A DNA stretch of 64,000 nt from Amycolatopsis sp. NBC_01480 (GCF_036227205.1 NZ_CP109442.1:5518001-5582000); one strand, 5' to 3'. Shown: positions 17,304-27,109, counted from the stretch's first letter. The notes: generated from the sequence alone by a model not told the origin. Program-made: numbers and translations.

Positions 17304-18151
17304 GTAGCTGAGGATTGGGGTGGGGTGCAGGCGGACCTCGGCGCCGAGGTCTTCCGAGCTGCGGCCGCGGCGAGCGCACTGCTCGCGCAGCCACCGGCGG
17401 CTGATACCGGAGGGTGGCTCGCTCGGGTCCCGCAGCGGAATGTCGTAGGCAGTGGCGAGCGTGGTAATGCGGCGCCGGTTGACCCCGTAGCGGACGGCAA
17501 GAGCGGAGATGGACCAGCCGCGGTCGACGTAGAGGTCCCGGAATGTCTCGACGGTCAGCTGGGCGCGCAGCTGCTCGCCGACGTCGTGGTAGCTGCGGGT
17601 GTCGCGGGGGTGGTGCGCGAGCAGGTACCGGGCGGAGGTCGAGCGTCATGCCCGCCTGCGAGGCAGCCTGGCCCAGCGGGAGGGGCTGCGCGGAGCAGAT
17701 CCGTCAGCGATTGCCGGGGCAGCGTGCCGGGGTCCGGGCCGGGTAGGTCGAGACCGGTGGCGAGGTCGCGCGGTGGTTGCCAGCTCACGGGTTCGTTGAT
17801 GGCGTGATCGGCGAGGAACTCGGCGGCGACCAGGTGGAGTTCGGCGGCCAGGCGGGCGGTGAGCAGAACCGGCAAGTCCGCGAAGGCCTCGCGCTGGTCC
17901 TTGGTGCGCGGCGCGTAGTGCTCGGGTGCGGTGGAAGCGGGTCTGCCGCTGAGGGCCTCGAACAACAGGCAGCGCATGGAGCGCAGCGTGGTGGTTCGGC
18001 GGAATCCGGTGTGGGCCAGCAGCGTCTCCCAGCGGGGTTCGGGCAGCAGATCCGTGCAGTCGAGTGCACGGCGGCGTGCGTAGTCGATCGGGGTGCCGTG
18101 CCGATCGAGGTGGCGGGCGATGCGGGCCAGTGCGGCGCGCTGGGCGTTCCA
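17304..18151 (-). pseudogene. helix-turn-helix repeat protein, joined to integrase and frameshifted
   Basis: From about 18151 the minus strand reads TPIDYARRRALDCTDLLPEP, WETLLAHTGF, LHLVAAEFLADHAINEPVSW and LDLPGPDPGTLP. After a frameshift near 17690 it continues AASQAGMTLDLARYLLAHHP, TVETFRDLYVDRGWSISALA, VRYGVNRRRITTLATAYDIP and RRWLREQCARRGRSSEDLG. The last blocks are successive helix-turn-helix repeats, as in proteins often encoded next to actinobacterial integrases. Its start is lost in the fusion with the recombinase and its end lies at the IS5 border. Exact role unknown; a recombination accessory DNA-binding protein is plausible. Confidence 0.55.
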
Positions 18152-19216
18152 CGCCGCGGTCTCGACCAGCAGCCGCCGGCGTACCTCCCAGGGCAGGTTC
18201 GCCACCCGCACCGTGCGTCCACTCCGATCGCGCGCTAGCAACTGGCCGCCACGGCCGTGCTGGTCAATCACCAGCGGGTCGGCGATCTGCGCGTAGCGTC
18301 CCGACGATCGTGCCTGCTCGACCACCTCGGCACGATCACACCGCACGTACGCAGCGACCTCCGCGGCGACCGCGGCCGGCACGTACACCGTGCGACCCGA
18401 TCCGCCCTTCGCGGTCGCGGCCGACAATTCAAACGGCCGGTACGTCACCCCGTTGCGTGCCAGCGGAAACTCGGCCACGGTCAGCGCAGACTGTTCGCCC
18501 AGCCGCAGGCCCGTGCGGATCATCAGGTCGCAGAACACGGCGTTTCGTGAGCTCCATCGACCTCGGAAATCCGCGCGCGGCGGGCCGTCTGTGTCGAACC
18601 CTCGGACGCCGATGTCGCGCCAGAGGCGGTAGTCCGCGATCGGGATCCACGGCACGCGAGCCGGGCCGATGTCACGCGAGTACGTCGCCGGGCGCTGTTC
18701 GTCCACAGTCGACCGGGACGCCCAACCGGCACCAGCGGCGCCCGGCCGACGCCAGCTCTGCGGGACCGGGCTGACCTCTACGTACCCGGCTGCGATAGCC
18801 CAGCGGTAGAACTGGTTCACCGCCGCCAGCTCCCGGTTCCACGTCGATCCCGACACGCGTGGTCCCTGCTGGTCGTGGCGGCGCCAGTGCAGGTAGGCCA
18901 GGTGGTCCTCTTCCTGCGCCTGATTCCAGCGTCTCCGAGCTCGGGCGGACCACAGGAAGGTCAGGAACGCGGCCAGGTCCCGCGCATAGCCATGCTGAGT
19001 CCGCTCCGCCAGAGACCGCATCCGCGCGCTGGCGAAGAAGCCGTTCAGCCGGACGTCGTACTCGAACTCGGGCGACAACACGAACGGCGCACCCGCCACC
19101 ATCGGCGCCGACCGGAGCCACCCGGCCCAGCCGACGCCCACCCGGTGACCCCCGACAGAAGTCTCGTCCATCTGCGCGGGCGTCGTGCATACCCGCCATC
19201 GTTCCAACATCGTCAT
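18152..19216 (-). pseudogene. tyrosine recombinase/integrase, catalytic C-terminus replaced
   Basis: N-terminal 355 residues of an actinobacterial site-specific integrase. ERTQHGYARDLAAFLTFLW and GSTWNRELAAVNQFYRWAIA form the SAM-like core-binding domain. The catalytic domain begins with RNAVFCDLMIRTGLRLGEQS, holding the first catalytic Arg near residue 238, and runs to VRRRLLVETAA. The rest of the family (HxxR, second His, nucleophilic Tyr) is absent; the same open frame continues into an unrelated helix-turn-helix protein. The protein cannot catalyse recombination. ATG start 19216 is the usual one for this group (ERWRVCTTPAQMDETSVGG). It marks a former mobile element or plasmid module. Confidence 0.75.
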
Positions 19217-19536
19217 CAGATCGACGATGGTGCGGTCAGTGACCGCCTACACACAAGTTGAACGCCACGACAAGACACCACACCACACCACGCCAGGGTC
19301 GCTGTGGGAAGTCAGCGAGAACAGTTCGAACACCAGAACGACAGCTGTCCCGATCGTGGGCCGTGAACGTCGTCCTGTCAACTCGTCGTGGTCACCGACA
19401 ATGCCAGGTGAGACCAGTGAAACGCGATCGAGGCGGGCTTCGTGCGTGGAGCGGGCGCGAGTGGTTGAATGCCGGGCGGGGATAGGCCGAATAGTTGATC
19501 TTTGGGACGTTGGCGTGAGCTGAAGGAGGAGGTCGA
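19217..19536. other. intergenic, no gene seen
   Basis: 320 bases upstream of the integrase remnant. Both strands carry only short frames without family resemblance. No strong hairpin was noticed apart from ordinary GC-rich pairing. Confidence 0.5.
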
Positions 19537-19773
19537 GTGGCGGCCACGGAGGATAAACCGGACTTGACGGATGCAACGACGTACGCCGCGAAGGGCAGCA
19601 AGCTGGGGGATCGCTGGCATGTCCTGGCCGACGGCGAGACCGTCCACTACCAACGAGCTGACGGCACGTTCGCTCCGCGCCTCGACAAGAACGACCGGGT
19701 GCTCACGATCGTCACGGCAGCAGACTTGCGCCGCGGCGTGGACAGCTGGGAGCAAGTCCCACGCGAGGAGTAG
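19537..19773 (+). CDS. small hypothetical protein
   Basis: 78 residues, acidic and soluble, containing WHVLADGETVHYQRADGTFA and RVLTIVTAADLRRGVDSW. Not recognised. It is supported by a GTG start with a strong GGAGGAGG ribosome binding site seven bases upstream and by high-GC codon use typical of the window. No neighbour suggests a role; it lies between integrase debris and unassigned sequence. Confidence 0.5.
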   Translation: MAATEDKPDLTDATTYAAKGSKLGDRWHVLADGETVHYQRADGTFAPRLDKNDRVLTIVTAADLRRGVDSWEQVPREE

Positions 19774-20565
19774 TTCCGCGTGTAGGCAGCGGATTCCAGG
19801 GAGACTCGGCGAGCTGGTGGAATTCGGGAGGAGCGGGGGCTGGTGAGAGCGGACCGGACGCGACGATGCCGGACTTGGCCAGGTCGCCGTCGAGCGACAT
19901 TGACACGCGTTCCGACTTGTAGGGTCGCGGGCGTGATCATCCGGACGGGATGAACGTCGTCCTCCCCGACGCAGCGGCCGCGATCGACGCGTGGCAGGCT
20001 GCGCTGATCGGGCACCGCGATGGCGGAGAGCCGACCGCCCTGCTGATCGCCGACGTCGAGACGGGCATCCGTGAGCTCCTTTTGCCCGATCCGGGGTTGC
20101 CGGACTCGGCGCGCTTCGCATCGGCGAAGCGTGCGTTCGCACTGGCAGGTCCGCGTCGCGACTCTGAGTGCGCCCCGGGTGCTCGGGTGTGAGTCAAGTC
20201 GATCAATCCGGCGCATGGCTGAAGCCGCTGCACCTGCATCGGAGGTCGTTGTACTACCAGTTGGGCTAGATCCGTGCGATCACCGGTCTTGACCTCGACG
20301 ACCTTCGGCGAGGTGACGGGTGTAGGCAGGTCATTTGAACCGGGGGAACAGGTGGGTGGCGTTGGTGCGCTCGACCGCGATGAGGTCCTCAGACCCGAAT
20401 CCGCGAGTAGCGTGAGTGATGATCACCCGCGAGGTAGATGATCATGTTCGGATGTCGTTTCCCGCTGTAGGGCAAGAGAAAATGACCGATTGTCGCATCG
20501 GGTGGGCAGGGACTTCCACAGGTCCCTGGCGTGATGGCTGGTCGTGTCGGATGGTGTGCGCGTAG
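19774..20565. other. no confident gene; possible short frame at 19950
   Basis: A plus-strand frame at 19950-20192 (VVLPDAAAAIDAWQAALIG, LIADVETGIRELLLPDPGLP) has plausible amphipathic character but no ribosome binding site and no recognised relatives. The remainder shows frequent stops. The minus strand near 20205-20275 faintly resembles a tRNA (CAACTGGTAG) but does not fold. Confidence 0.35.
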
Positions 20566-21093
20566 TCAGTCGGGACGCGGCAGCGCCTGGATCCGGGTCA
20601 GCACGGCGGTCAGGAGTTGCGGTCCCGGTGGCAGGCGTAGCTCGATGTTTCTGGCGTGGTGGGTGACGCGCCCGGGGACACCGAACAGCTCACGGCGGAG
20701 TCGGGCGATGGTGCGTCGGCCGCAGGTGCGACGAGAGGCGCGACCCGAACTGGCGCTTCGAGTCGAGTGCGAGGTTAAGGACGTTGCCGAAGCCGAACAC
20801 AAGGTCAGGCCGACGACAACTCCGATGGCCACCGTTACGACGTGAACGACAGAAGCCGCATCCAAACTGACCGAGTGGACATAGCCGCAGGCCGGGTCAT
20901 CGAGTTCCACCTGCTTCGGCGCAGGGTCACCCGTGGGTGTGTCTCGGGTGGGGATGCCTCGTTCGCGCAGCTTGTTCAGCACAGTGGCGTGGTTGACACC
21001 CACGTGATCACCGACTCGCGCCAGGGACCAGCCGAGCTTGTGGAGGTGGATGGCCTCGTCGACCTGCTCAGGCGATAGACCGCGGCGACGCAT
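20566..21093 (-). pseudogene. mosaic remnant: resolvase-type HTH plus IS1380-like tail
   Basis: The first 55 codons read LSPEQVDEAIHLHKLGWSLA then RVGDHVGVNHATVLNKLRER, a helix-turn-helix tail like those of serine recombinases. The last 50 codons read RTIARLRRELFGVPGRVTHH and LRLPPGPQLLTAVLTRIQAL, the C-terminus of an IS1380-like transposase. Between them lies low-quality sequence. The open frame is therefore an accidental fusion of two element ends, not a gene. Confidence 0.6.
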
Positions 21094-21141
21094 CTTCTTG
21101 ACCTCCGCCGTTAGCGTCAGCGGGCCTCAACGGCGCCCATT

Positions 21142-22878
21142 TCAGCGTTTGATGACAGGGAGCGTCACAGAACTCGGACGTAGTGCGCCTCGGTGCACGT
21201 GGTTGACAGCAACGACCATGTCGGACTCGAGCGCATGAGCGACGATGCCGCCGGTGTTCGGGTTGCGGTCGTAGCGGGGAAAGCTGCTGCTGGAGATCTC
21301 GATCGCGACACGGTGGCCCGGGAGGAACACGTTCGACGTCGCGATCATGTCGATCTTTACGCGGTAAACCTCGCCAGGCGTCATCAGGCGGGGTTCGGAA
21401 AGGGATTCGCGATATCGCATGCGTTGGATGCCTTCGCAGAGGATGATCGCCCGGCCGTCGGGATGAATGTCGACGAGCTTCGCCGTGAAGTCCGTGTCCA
21501 CCGCCGAAGAACTGACGCAGAGAGTCGCCGAGACGGGCCCAGTGACCTCGAGTGGTTCGTCAAGGACGTCGGTGGTGAACACCAGGACGTCGTCTCGGTT
21601 GTGGACCGGTCGCTGATCTGCGGGCCCGTCGACCTCACCCGAAAGGGCAGTGAGGCCGCCAAGCGACGGCACCGGGCGCCGGGGATCGTACAGATAGGTG
21701 TCGGTGGCCGGGCTCGCCGGTGTCGCGGTGGCGAGCCGGCCGGCGCCTGCTGCTGTGTTGGCGGGGCCGTCGCCGTCCAGGTAGTACTCGATGTAGGTGG
21801 TGTCGGGCAGAGGCCAGTCCTGCTCCTCGCGCCACTCGTCAACACCCATGACGAACAGGCGCACCGGCGCTCGCCCGTCGAGGGCGTCCGTGCGGCCCCT
21901 GAGCCACCGGTCGAAGAAGGCGACGTAGTCGTCGGTCAGCATCGCAGCTGCGGCGCCGGCGGTAGGGCCGAAGTCGCGACCCGGGTAGTACCCGAAGATG
22001 CCCGTGCCGCTGTGACTCCACGGCCCGATGATGAGCCGCTGGCCCGTGCGCGCCGCGGCCGATCCGCCTCGGTTCTTCATTTCGGTGTAGGCGTGCAGTG
22101 TCTCGCCGCAGAACAGGTCGTACCAGCCGCCGATGTTCAGGGCCGGCGTCGTGATCGATTCCGCGTGGTCGAGGGGGGCCAGGTTCTCCCAGATCTTGTC
22201 CCGATCAGGGTGGCTGAGCACGGTGTCGACGGTCCACGGCAGGTACTTGGCCACGTGCGGCAGGTCGGCGACCGGCGTGGCAGCCTGCTTGGGCCGCGAA
22301 TCCTTGAGGTCATTCAGGAGATGTGCGAGGTCGCTCGGGTCGCCGGAGCCCTGCACGAGGGCACGGCTGACCTCGGCGAGGCTCACCATCGTCGACCAGG
22401 TGCGGACGATGCTGAGCGAAAGTGCGCCGCCCGGTGAGTACCACGGCGCGCGGTAGAAGTCCGCCGAAGCGATGGCGGGCGCGATGGCCTTCAGCCCCGT
22501 CACCCCGCTCGCCGCCGCCTGCCACTGGGCGAAGCCCATGTAGGAGTAGCCGAACATCCCCACGTTGCCGTCGCACCACTCCTGGTCGGCCAGCCAGGCA
22601 ACGGTGTCGGCCCCGTCGGAGCCGTCGCTTTCGTGCGGTACGAACCCGCCGCCCGACCCGAACCTTCCCCGGCAGTCCTGCAGCACGACCGCGTAGCCGT
22701 TCTCCACCAATTGGGAGATGTCCGCGATGATGGGCAGGCGCGACTGCTCGCGACCGTAGGGCGTGCGCAGCAGCAGCGCCGGTACCGGTTCCGCAGAATC
22801 AGGACGATAGATGTTCATGGCGAGCGCGACGCCGTCCCGCATGGTCACGAACTCGTCGGTGGACACGCTGTAGTTCAT
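21142..22878 (-). CDS. CocE/NonD family hydrolase (X-Pro dipeptidyl-peptidase S15 type)
   Basis: 578-residue alpha/beta hydrolase. It opens VTMRDGVALAMNIYRP, the conserved N-terminal strand pair, then QDCRGRFGSGG. The nucleophile elbow is GYSYMG (Ser about residue 117) and the acid region is ALNIGGWYDLFCG. The C-terminal third is the PepX_C jelly roll (PVSATLCVSSSAVDTDFTAK, KIDMIATSNVFLPGHRVAIE). Members include cocaine esterase, glutaryl-7-ACA acylase and aryl ester hydrolases, so it should hydrolyse an ester or amide. GGAGAA precedes the ATG. No signal peptide. Followed by nothing codirectional for the next kilobase; the beta-lactamase-like gene lies 49 bases upstream on the same strand, so both are probably one transcript. 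Confidence 0.9.
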   Translation of the reverse strand: MNYSVSTDEFVTMRDGVALAMNIYRPDSAEPVPALLLRTPYGREQSRLPIIADISQLVENGYAVVLQDCRGRFGSGGGFVPHESDGSDGADTVAWLADQEWCDGNVGMFGYSYMGFAQWQAAASGVTGLKAIAPAIASADFYRAPWYSPGGALSLSIVRTWSTMVSLAEVSRALVQGSGDPSDLAHLLNDLKDSRPKQAATPVADLPHVAKYLPWTVDTVLSHPDRDKIWENLAPLDHAESITTPALNIGGWYDLFCGETLHAYTEMKNRGGSAAARTGQRLIIGPWSHSGTGIFGYYPGRDFGPTAGAAAAMLTDDYVAFFDRWLRGRTDALDGRAPVRLFVMGVDEWREEQDWPLPDTTYIEYYLDGDGPANTAAGAGRLATATPASPATDTYLYDPRRPVPSLGGLTALSGEVDGPADQRPVHNRDDVLVFTTDVLDEPLEVTGPVSATLCVSSSAVDTDFTAKLVDIHPDGRAIILCEGIQRMRYRESLSEPRLMTPGEVYRVKIDMIATSNVFLPGHRVAIEISSSSFPRYDRNPNTGGIVAHALESDMVVAVNHVHRGALRPSSVTLPVIKR

Positions 22879-22927
22879 CGTTCTTCTCCAAGTGGCCCGG
22901 GAGTTCGGACGGTTCCGGGTGGCTCCG

Positions 22928-24100
22928 CTAGATGAGGGAACTGATGATCATGTCTGACAGAACGCCGGTTCTTTCCACGTGCTCGCTTTCTTCGAGCAGA
23001 CCTGTCGAGAGGAACGAGATACCGAGATCGCGGTCGGGGTCGACCCAGCATCCGGACGACCCGGCTCCGAAGCCGCCGAACGCCCGTGGGGAGGCGAGGA
23101 CGCCGAACCGGCACTGGCAGGGACGCTCGTGCTTTCCCTGGACGTGGAACCCGAGACCAAGGTTGGCCGGGGTCGGCAGCCAGTCTCTCGACGGGAGGAT
23201 GCTGTCCCACACCATGTTGCGCAGCGAGCCGGTGAAGTTTCTGGTGGAGTACTCGAGCATCGCCGGCGAGAGGAGCCGAACGCCGTCGTACTCGCCGCCG
23301 CGGCGAAGCATCTCGGTGAACCGGTGCAGGTCCTTGATCGTGGTGAACATGGCGCCCGCCGGGATCTCGATGCCTGGCGTGGCAAAGAGCTCGCCCACCT
23401 GTTCCAGGATCGCCGCCATCATGGTGGTGTCCCGCTTGGCCATCCGGACCGGACATACCCGATCGGCCAGATCAGGACGGAGACCGAGGCTGGTCTCGTG
23501 CATACCGAGCGGTCGAAGCACGTCGTCGTCCAGCATGGCGGCGAAGTTCCGGCCGTCGCCCGCGACACGCAGGCACATCGCGGCGATCACCGACTCCGCG
23601 ACGATCATCGAGTAGCTGACGCTCTCACCCGCGGTCCCCGCCATCGGAAGGTCGCACACGTGGCTCGTGAGCTGCTCGATGCTGCCCAGCACGTCGGGTG
23701 CGACCGGCGGCATCGCCTGCGGCAGGCCCGCAGTGTGAGTCAGCAGGTGTGCGAGGTTCACGGTCGCTTTGCCCTGCTGCGCGAACTCCGGCAGGACTTC
23801 GGCGACGGGACTGTGCAGGCGCAGCAGCCCGCGTTCCACCAGATTGAGGACGAGAACGTTGACGATGGCCTTCGAAACCGACATCGTCAGGAACACCGCG
23901 TCCCGTTTGAGGGGGCGACCGAACGCTTTGTCCTGGTAGCCGCCGACGAAATCCAGGACGACATCGCCCCGGAAGGAGACCATCATGGCGGCGCCGTGGA
24001 TGCGGCCAGACTCGATGTCGTCGCGCAGGGCGCTGCTGACGCGGTTCAGGCGTTCCGGGTCGTAGCCGCTGGTCGTCGGGCGGGAAACCGTCACCGTCAT
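22928..24100 (-). CDS. serine hydrolase, class C beta-lactamase/esterase family
   Basis: 390 residues. Catalytic SxxK is in LTMSVSKAIVNVLVL (Ser about residue 74) and the second motif is at SYSMIVAES, where the usual YxN is YSM, slightly unusual. AHLLTHTAGLP and the late GGFGAGSSGCWVDPDRDLGI block, equivalent to the KTG region, are present. No signal peptide, so an intracellular esterase (EstB-like) is more likely than a beta-lactamase. GAGGA lies six bases before the ATG at 24100. Gap to the next hydrolase gene is 49 bases, which suggests an operon; the LysR at 24230 is codirectional, 129 bases upstream. Confidence 0.87.
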   Translation of the reverse strand: MTVTVSRPTTSGYDPERLNRVSSALRDDIESGRIHGAAMMVSFRGDVVLDFVGGYQDKAFGRPLKRDAVFLTMSVSKAIVNVLVLNLVERGLLRLHSPVAEVLPEFAQQGKATVNLAHLLTHTAGLPQAMPPVAPDVLGSIEQLTSHVCDLPMAGTAGESVSYSMIVAESVIAAMCLRVAGDGRNFAAMLDDDVLRPLGMHETSLGLRPDLADRVCPVRMAKRDTTMMAAILEQVGELFATPGIEIPAGAMFTTIKDLHRFTEMLRRGGEYDGVRLLSPAMLEYSTRNFTGSLRNMVWDSILPSRDWLPTPANLGLGFHVQGKHERPCQCRFGVLASPRAFGGFGAGSSGCWVDPDRDLGISFLSTGLLEESEHVERTGVLSDMIISSLI

Positions 24101-24229
24101 GGGAAGTCCTCTTCGTCGAGTGCCGGCGTTCCGGTGGGGTGTCTCTACTTTTCCCGCCGGTCCGGGGCCTCGGCCACCCCCGAACAGGGGTGCCGTGATG
24201 ACGCGCGGGTAGAGGAGGCCGAGGTCGCC

Positions 24230-25183
24230 TCAGGACATGTCACGATCGGCGACTTCTCGCTCGCGCTGACCTGCGTTGCGCACGACAGTTGTTGCTGCTC
24301 GTACGAAATCCGCGACGGCGCGGGACCGCGGCGCCGTCGGCCACGCGAGGGTGAATGTGGTCGCCGGGAGGTCGACGACGGGGAGGTAGGCGACGTGGCG
24401 CCGAGGATGTCGCTGCGCGACCGACAGGGGAGGGAACCACACGATCGCGCCGAGCTCGACGAGGTGGAAGATCTTGGCGAGATCCAGCGGCTGGTCCTTG
24501 GAGCCGGCGGTGTCCTCGGGCCCCATCGGCGCCGGGCCGCTCTGCAATCCGGCAGCGGCGAACAACTCCGCGGTCACGCCGTGGTCGGCCGGAGAGCCGT
24601 CCGGCTGCACCCGGCCCGCCAGATCGATCAGCCGCAACCGCGTCCGTGCCGCCAGCGGATCGTTCGCCGCTAGTGCGACCACTCGCTCCTCGGTCACGAG
24701 GGGCTCGAGGTCGAACCCCGAGTCGTCGAACGGCGTCGGTATCAGCGCGACGTCGGCCCTGCCCGTGCGTAGTGCCAGCACCTGATCGCCCCGGCCGCCG
24801 AGGACGAGGTCGACCGGCAAGGCATCATCGGTCGATCGATAGGCGTCGAGGAGATCCGGAAGGAGACCGGCGTCGTAGTCCGCCTTCAGCGCGATCCGCA
24901 ACACCGGCGACTCGCGCCCGGCGTTGCGGGCCCGGTGCGCGGCAGCCGCGACGGCGTCCAACAGGTTGCGCGCGTCCTCCAGGAGTATAATGCCGGCCCG
25001 GGTGAGGGCCACGTGACGCCGGGACCGTTCGAAGAGCTGAACCCCGAGCTGGCGCTCCAGCTCCCGGATGGCTCGCGAGAGCGGCGGCTGAGCGATGCCG
25101 AGGCGCGCGGCCGCGCGGCTGAAATTCAGCTCCTCCGCGACGGCCACGAAGTAGCGCAACTGCCGCATCTCCGGGTCTTTCAT
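24230..25183 (-). CDS. LysR family transcriptional regulator
   Basis: 317 residues. N-terminal winged helix-turn-helix about residues 6-64: RQLRYFVAVAEELNFSRAAA, LGIAQPPLSRAIRELERQLG and LFERSRRHVALTRAG. The rest is the type 2 periplasmic-binding fold for an effector, often an aromatic acid. Start could be ATG 25183 or ATG 25168 (RQLRYF); the latter is closer to family length. Divergent from the reductase at 25311 across a 127-base gap, the usual LysR arrangement, so the plus-strand cluster is its likely target, together with the two hydrolases downstream on its own strand. Confidence 0.9.
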   Translation of the reverse strand: MKDPEMRQLRYFVAVAEELNFSRAAARLGIAQPPLSRAIRELERQLGVQLFERSRRHVALTRAGIILLEDARNLLDAVAAAAHRARNAGRESPVLRIALKADYDAGLLPDLLDAYRSTDDALPVDLVLGGRGDQVLALRTGRADVALIPTPFDDSGFDLEPLVTEERVVALAANDPLAARTRLRLIDLAGRVQPDGSPADHGVTAELFAAAGLQSGPAPMGPEDTAGSKDQPLDLAKIFHLVELGAIVWFPPLSVAQRHPRRHVAYLPVVDLPATTFTLAWPTAPRSRAVADFVRAATTVVRNAGQREREVADRDMS

Positions 25184-25310
25184 ACCGTGAGGGTATCACT
25201 CGGGTACCGAATTGATCCTTCAGTTTTCGTTTCGCGCACCTTTCACTGAAGGCCGAACGATTTCCGGCCTGGCGCGGTCGATGCGCCGGCTTCGACAGAA
25301 GGCATCGAGA
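25184..25310. promoter_or_regulatory. divergent control region between LysR and the NmrA-type reductase
   Basis: 127 bases with two imperfect dyads: GGTA...TACC (25192-25208) near the LysR start, which fits a short T-N11-A-like site, and TTCAGT (25219-25224) / ACTGAA (25245-25250). No clear -35/-10 pair was resolved by eye. Confidence 0.45.
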
Positions 25311-26249
25311 ATGATCGTCGTCACCACACCGACAGGACTCATCGGACACCAGGTCGTCGGACGGCTCCTGGAGGCGGGCGCCCCGGTGCGGGTGATCGCT
25401 CGCGACCCTTCGCGACTCCCCGAAGCCGTTCGTGCGCAGGTCGAGGTGTTTCCCGGGTCCCACGGCGACCGTGCGGTGCTGGACGAGGCGTTCTCCGGCG
25501 CTTCGTCCGTGTTCTGGCTCGTGCCACCTGATCCGCGCGCAACCAGCGTCCACGCGGCTTTCGTCGACTTCACGCGCCCGGCGGTGGACACCTGGGTCGC
25601 GCACGGGGTCCCTCGGGTCGTCGGGATCTCCGCGTTGGGCCGGGGGACGCCGGTGGCCGCACAAGCCGGCTACGTCACGGGCTCTCTCGCCATGGACGAC
25701 CTCATCGCCGGCAGTGGTGTCTCGTACCGAGCCTTGGTGTGCCCGACCTTTATGGACAACGTGACGCGCCAAGCCACGCTGATCCGAGAGCAGGGAGTCT
25801 TCACGACGCCGCTTCCGGGCGAGGACAAGCGACCTACCTGCGCCACGCGCGACATCGCCGCCGTGGCGGCGACGCTGCTGCTCGCGGAGGGCTGGAGTGG
25901 TGTCGAAGAGGTGCCCGTTCTGGGCCCGGAGGATCTTTCGTACGACGAAATGGCACGGATCGCCGGTGACGTGACGGAGCGACCCATCCGGTACCAGCAG
26001 ACGTCCGCCGAGGCGTACCGGGCGACGATGATCGAAGCCGGTCTGTCGGACGCCATGGCACAGGGAATGGTGGACATGGCACTCGCAAAGGCAAGTGGAC
26101 TGGACAATGGTGTGACCCGGTCGGCGGCGTACTCGACTCCCGCCACCTTCCGGGAATGGTGTGCGGACACGTTGCGGCCGCTCGTGCTCGGGCACCCACC
26201 GGCGCAACACGGTTCGGCGCCGGTAGCGCGTGAGCGAGAACGGCGATGA
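25311..26249 (+). CDS. NmrA-type NAD(P)-binding protein
   Basis: 312 residues, atypical short-chain reductase fold. Start ATG 25311 puts the first strand and a modified Rossmann loop (TPTGLIGHQVVGRLLEAG) at the N-terminus; the longer open frame is not supported. VFWLVPPDPRA, GISALGRG and SVDLIAG-like SLAMDDLIAGSGVSYRALV follow the NmrA pattern, where the YxxxK pair is often missing. Either a redox-sensing regulator or a quinone/azo reductase. Its stop overlaps the ATG of the LuxR gene (ATGA), so the two are translationally coupled. Divergent from LysR. Confidence 0.85.
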   Translation: MIVVTTPTGLIGHQVVGRLLEAGAPVRVIARDPSRLPEAVRAQVEVFPGSHGDRAVLDEAFSGASSVFWLVPPDPRATSVHAAFVDFTRPAVDTWVAHGVPRVVGISALGRGTPVAAQAGYVTGSLAMDDLIAGSGVSYRALVCPTFMDNVTRQATLIREQGVFTTPLPGEDKRPTCATRDIAAVAATLLLAEGWSGVEEVPVLGPEDLSYDEMARIAGDVTERPIRYQQTSAEAYRATMIEAGLSDAMAQGMVDMALAKASGLDNGVTRSAAYSTPATFREWCADTLRPLVLGHPPAQHGSAPVARERERR

Positions 26250-27109
26250 ACCGCGCACTGCCTCACCCGCCGACGAACTCGGGCACCGAGTCGAACGTCC
26301 TGCGCGCCGAATTGCGTCGCCTTCAGACGTCGGTTCCCATCACGTTTGGTGGCGACGTCGATCGCGGCCAGCTGTCCATCACAGAATTGTGCGGTACTCG
26401 TACGTTCGGATTGCGAAACCTCGCGGTACCGGCCGGGCTGGGCCTCGGCGGCCGCGTCGTGAAGCAGCGTCGTCCGGCGATCGTCGACGACTACGGCGAA
26501 TCCATCGAGATCACCCACGACTTCGATGGCCCGGTGTTGCGGGAGGGGATCTCGTCGGTGGTCGCCGTTCCCGTCGTCTACGGTGACTCTGTACGTGCCG
26601 TGCTGTATGGAGCCGTTCGCGGGCGGGTCAGGCTGGGCAACCGGACGCTCGACACGATCATCACGTCCGCGCGCAGGATCACGAACGAGCTGCGTGTCGC
26701 CGATCTCGTCGAGGAGCGGCTCCGCCAGATGATGTCCTTGCCCGGGGCAGGTGGCTCAGCGCCGCAGATGTCGTTGGCGGCTCTGCGTGACGTCCACGCC
26801 GAACTTCGCGCACTATCGTCCACAGTGGACGATTTGACCACCCGTGACAGGCTGCACGGCATTTCTGATCGACTGTTGGCCATCAGCCGGGATGCGCCGG
26901 CGCCGACGGCTGCACCGCGACTGTCACGACGAGAGACCGATGTGCTCAGCCAGGTGGCACTCGGATTGACCAATGCAGAGATCGCGGAGCGTCTGTTCCT
27001 CCTTCCGGAAACAGTGAAGAGTTACCTGCGCAGCGCGAGCAACAAACTCCAGACGCACACCCGCCTGGAAGCCGTGACCGCCGCTCGCCGCGCCGGAATC
27101 CTTCTCTAG
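26246..27109 (+). CDS. LuxR-type regulator with N-terminal GAF domain
   Basis: 287 residues. Residues about 40-140 form a GAF-like sensor (GLGLGGRVVKQRRPAIVDDY, ISSVVAVPVVYGDSVRAVLY). A helical linker follows, and residues about 225-287 are a LuxR helix-turn-helix: LSRRETDVLSQVALGLTNAE then IAERLFLLPETVKSYLRSAS. No response-regulator receiver domain. In helper-regulated aromatic pathways, related GAF-LuxR proteins sense the substrate or a CoA ester and activate the operon; that role is inferred here from position. Coupled to the preceding reductase gene by ATGA. Confidence 0.87.
   Translation: MNRALPHPPTNSGTESNVLRAELRRLQTSVPITFGGDVDRGQLSITELCGTRTFGLRNLAVPAGLGLGGRVVKQRRPAIVDDYGESIEITHDFDGPVLREGISSVVAVPVVYGDSVRAVLYGAVRGRVRLGNRTLDTIITSARRITNELRVADLVEERLRQMMSLPGAGGSAPQMSLAALRDVHAELRALSSTVDDLTTRDRLHGISDRLLAISRDAPAPTAAPRLSRRETDVLSQVALGLTNAEIAERLFLLPETVKSYLRSASNKLQTHTRLEAVTAARRAGILL

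Noticed and set aside
20205..20275. possible tRNA on the minus strand (CAACTGGTAG, GGCTTCAGCC)
   Set aside because: D stem and T stem do not pair, position 33 is not T and no acceptor stem forms.
21193..22437. 414-codon plus-strand open frame
   Set aside because: Complement of the CocE-type hydrolase; composition typical of a shadow frame.
22979..24673. 564-codon plus-strand open frame
   Set aside because: Complement of the serine hydrolase and part of LysR; no motif.
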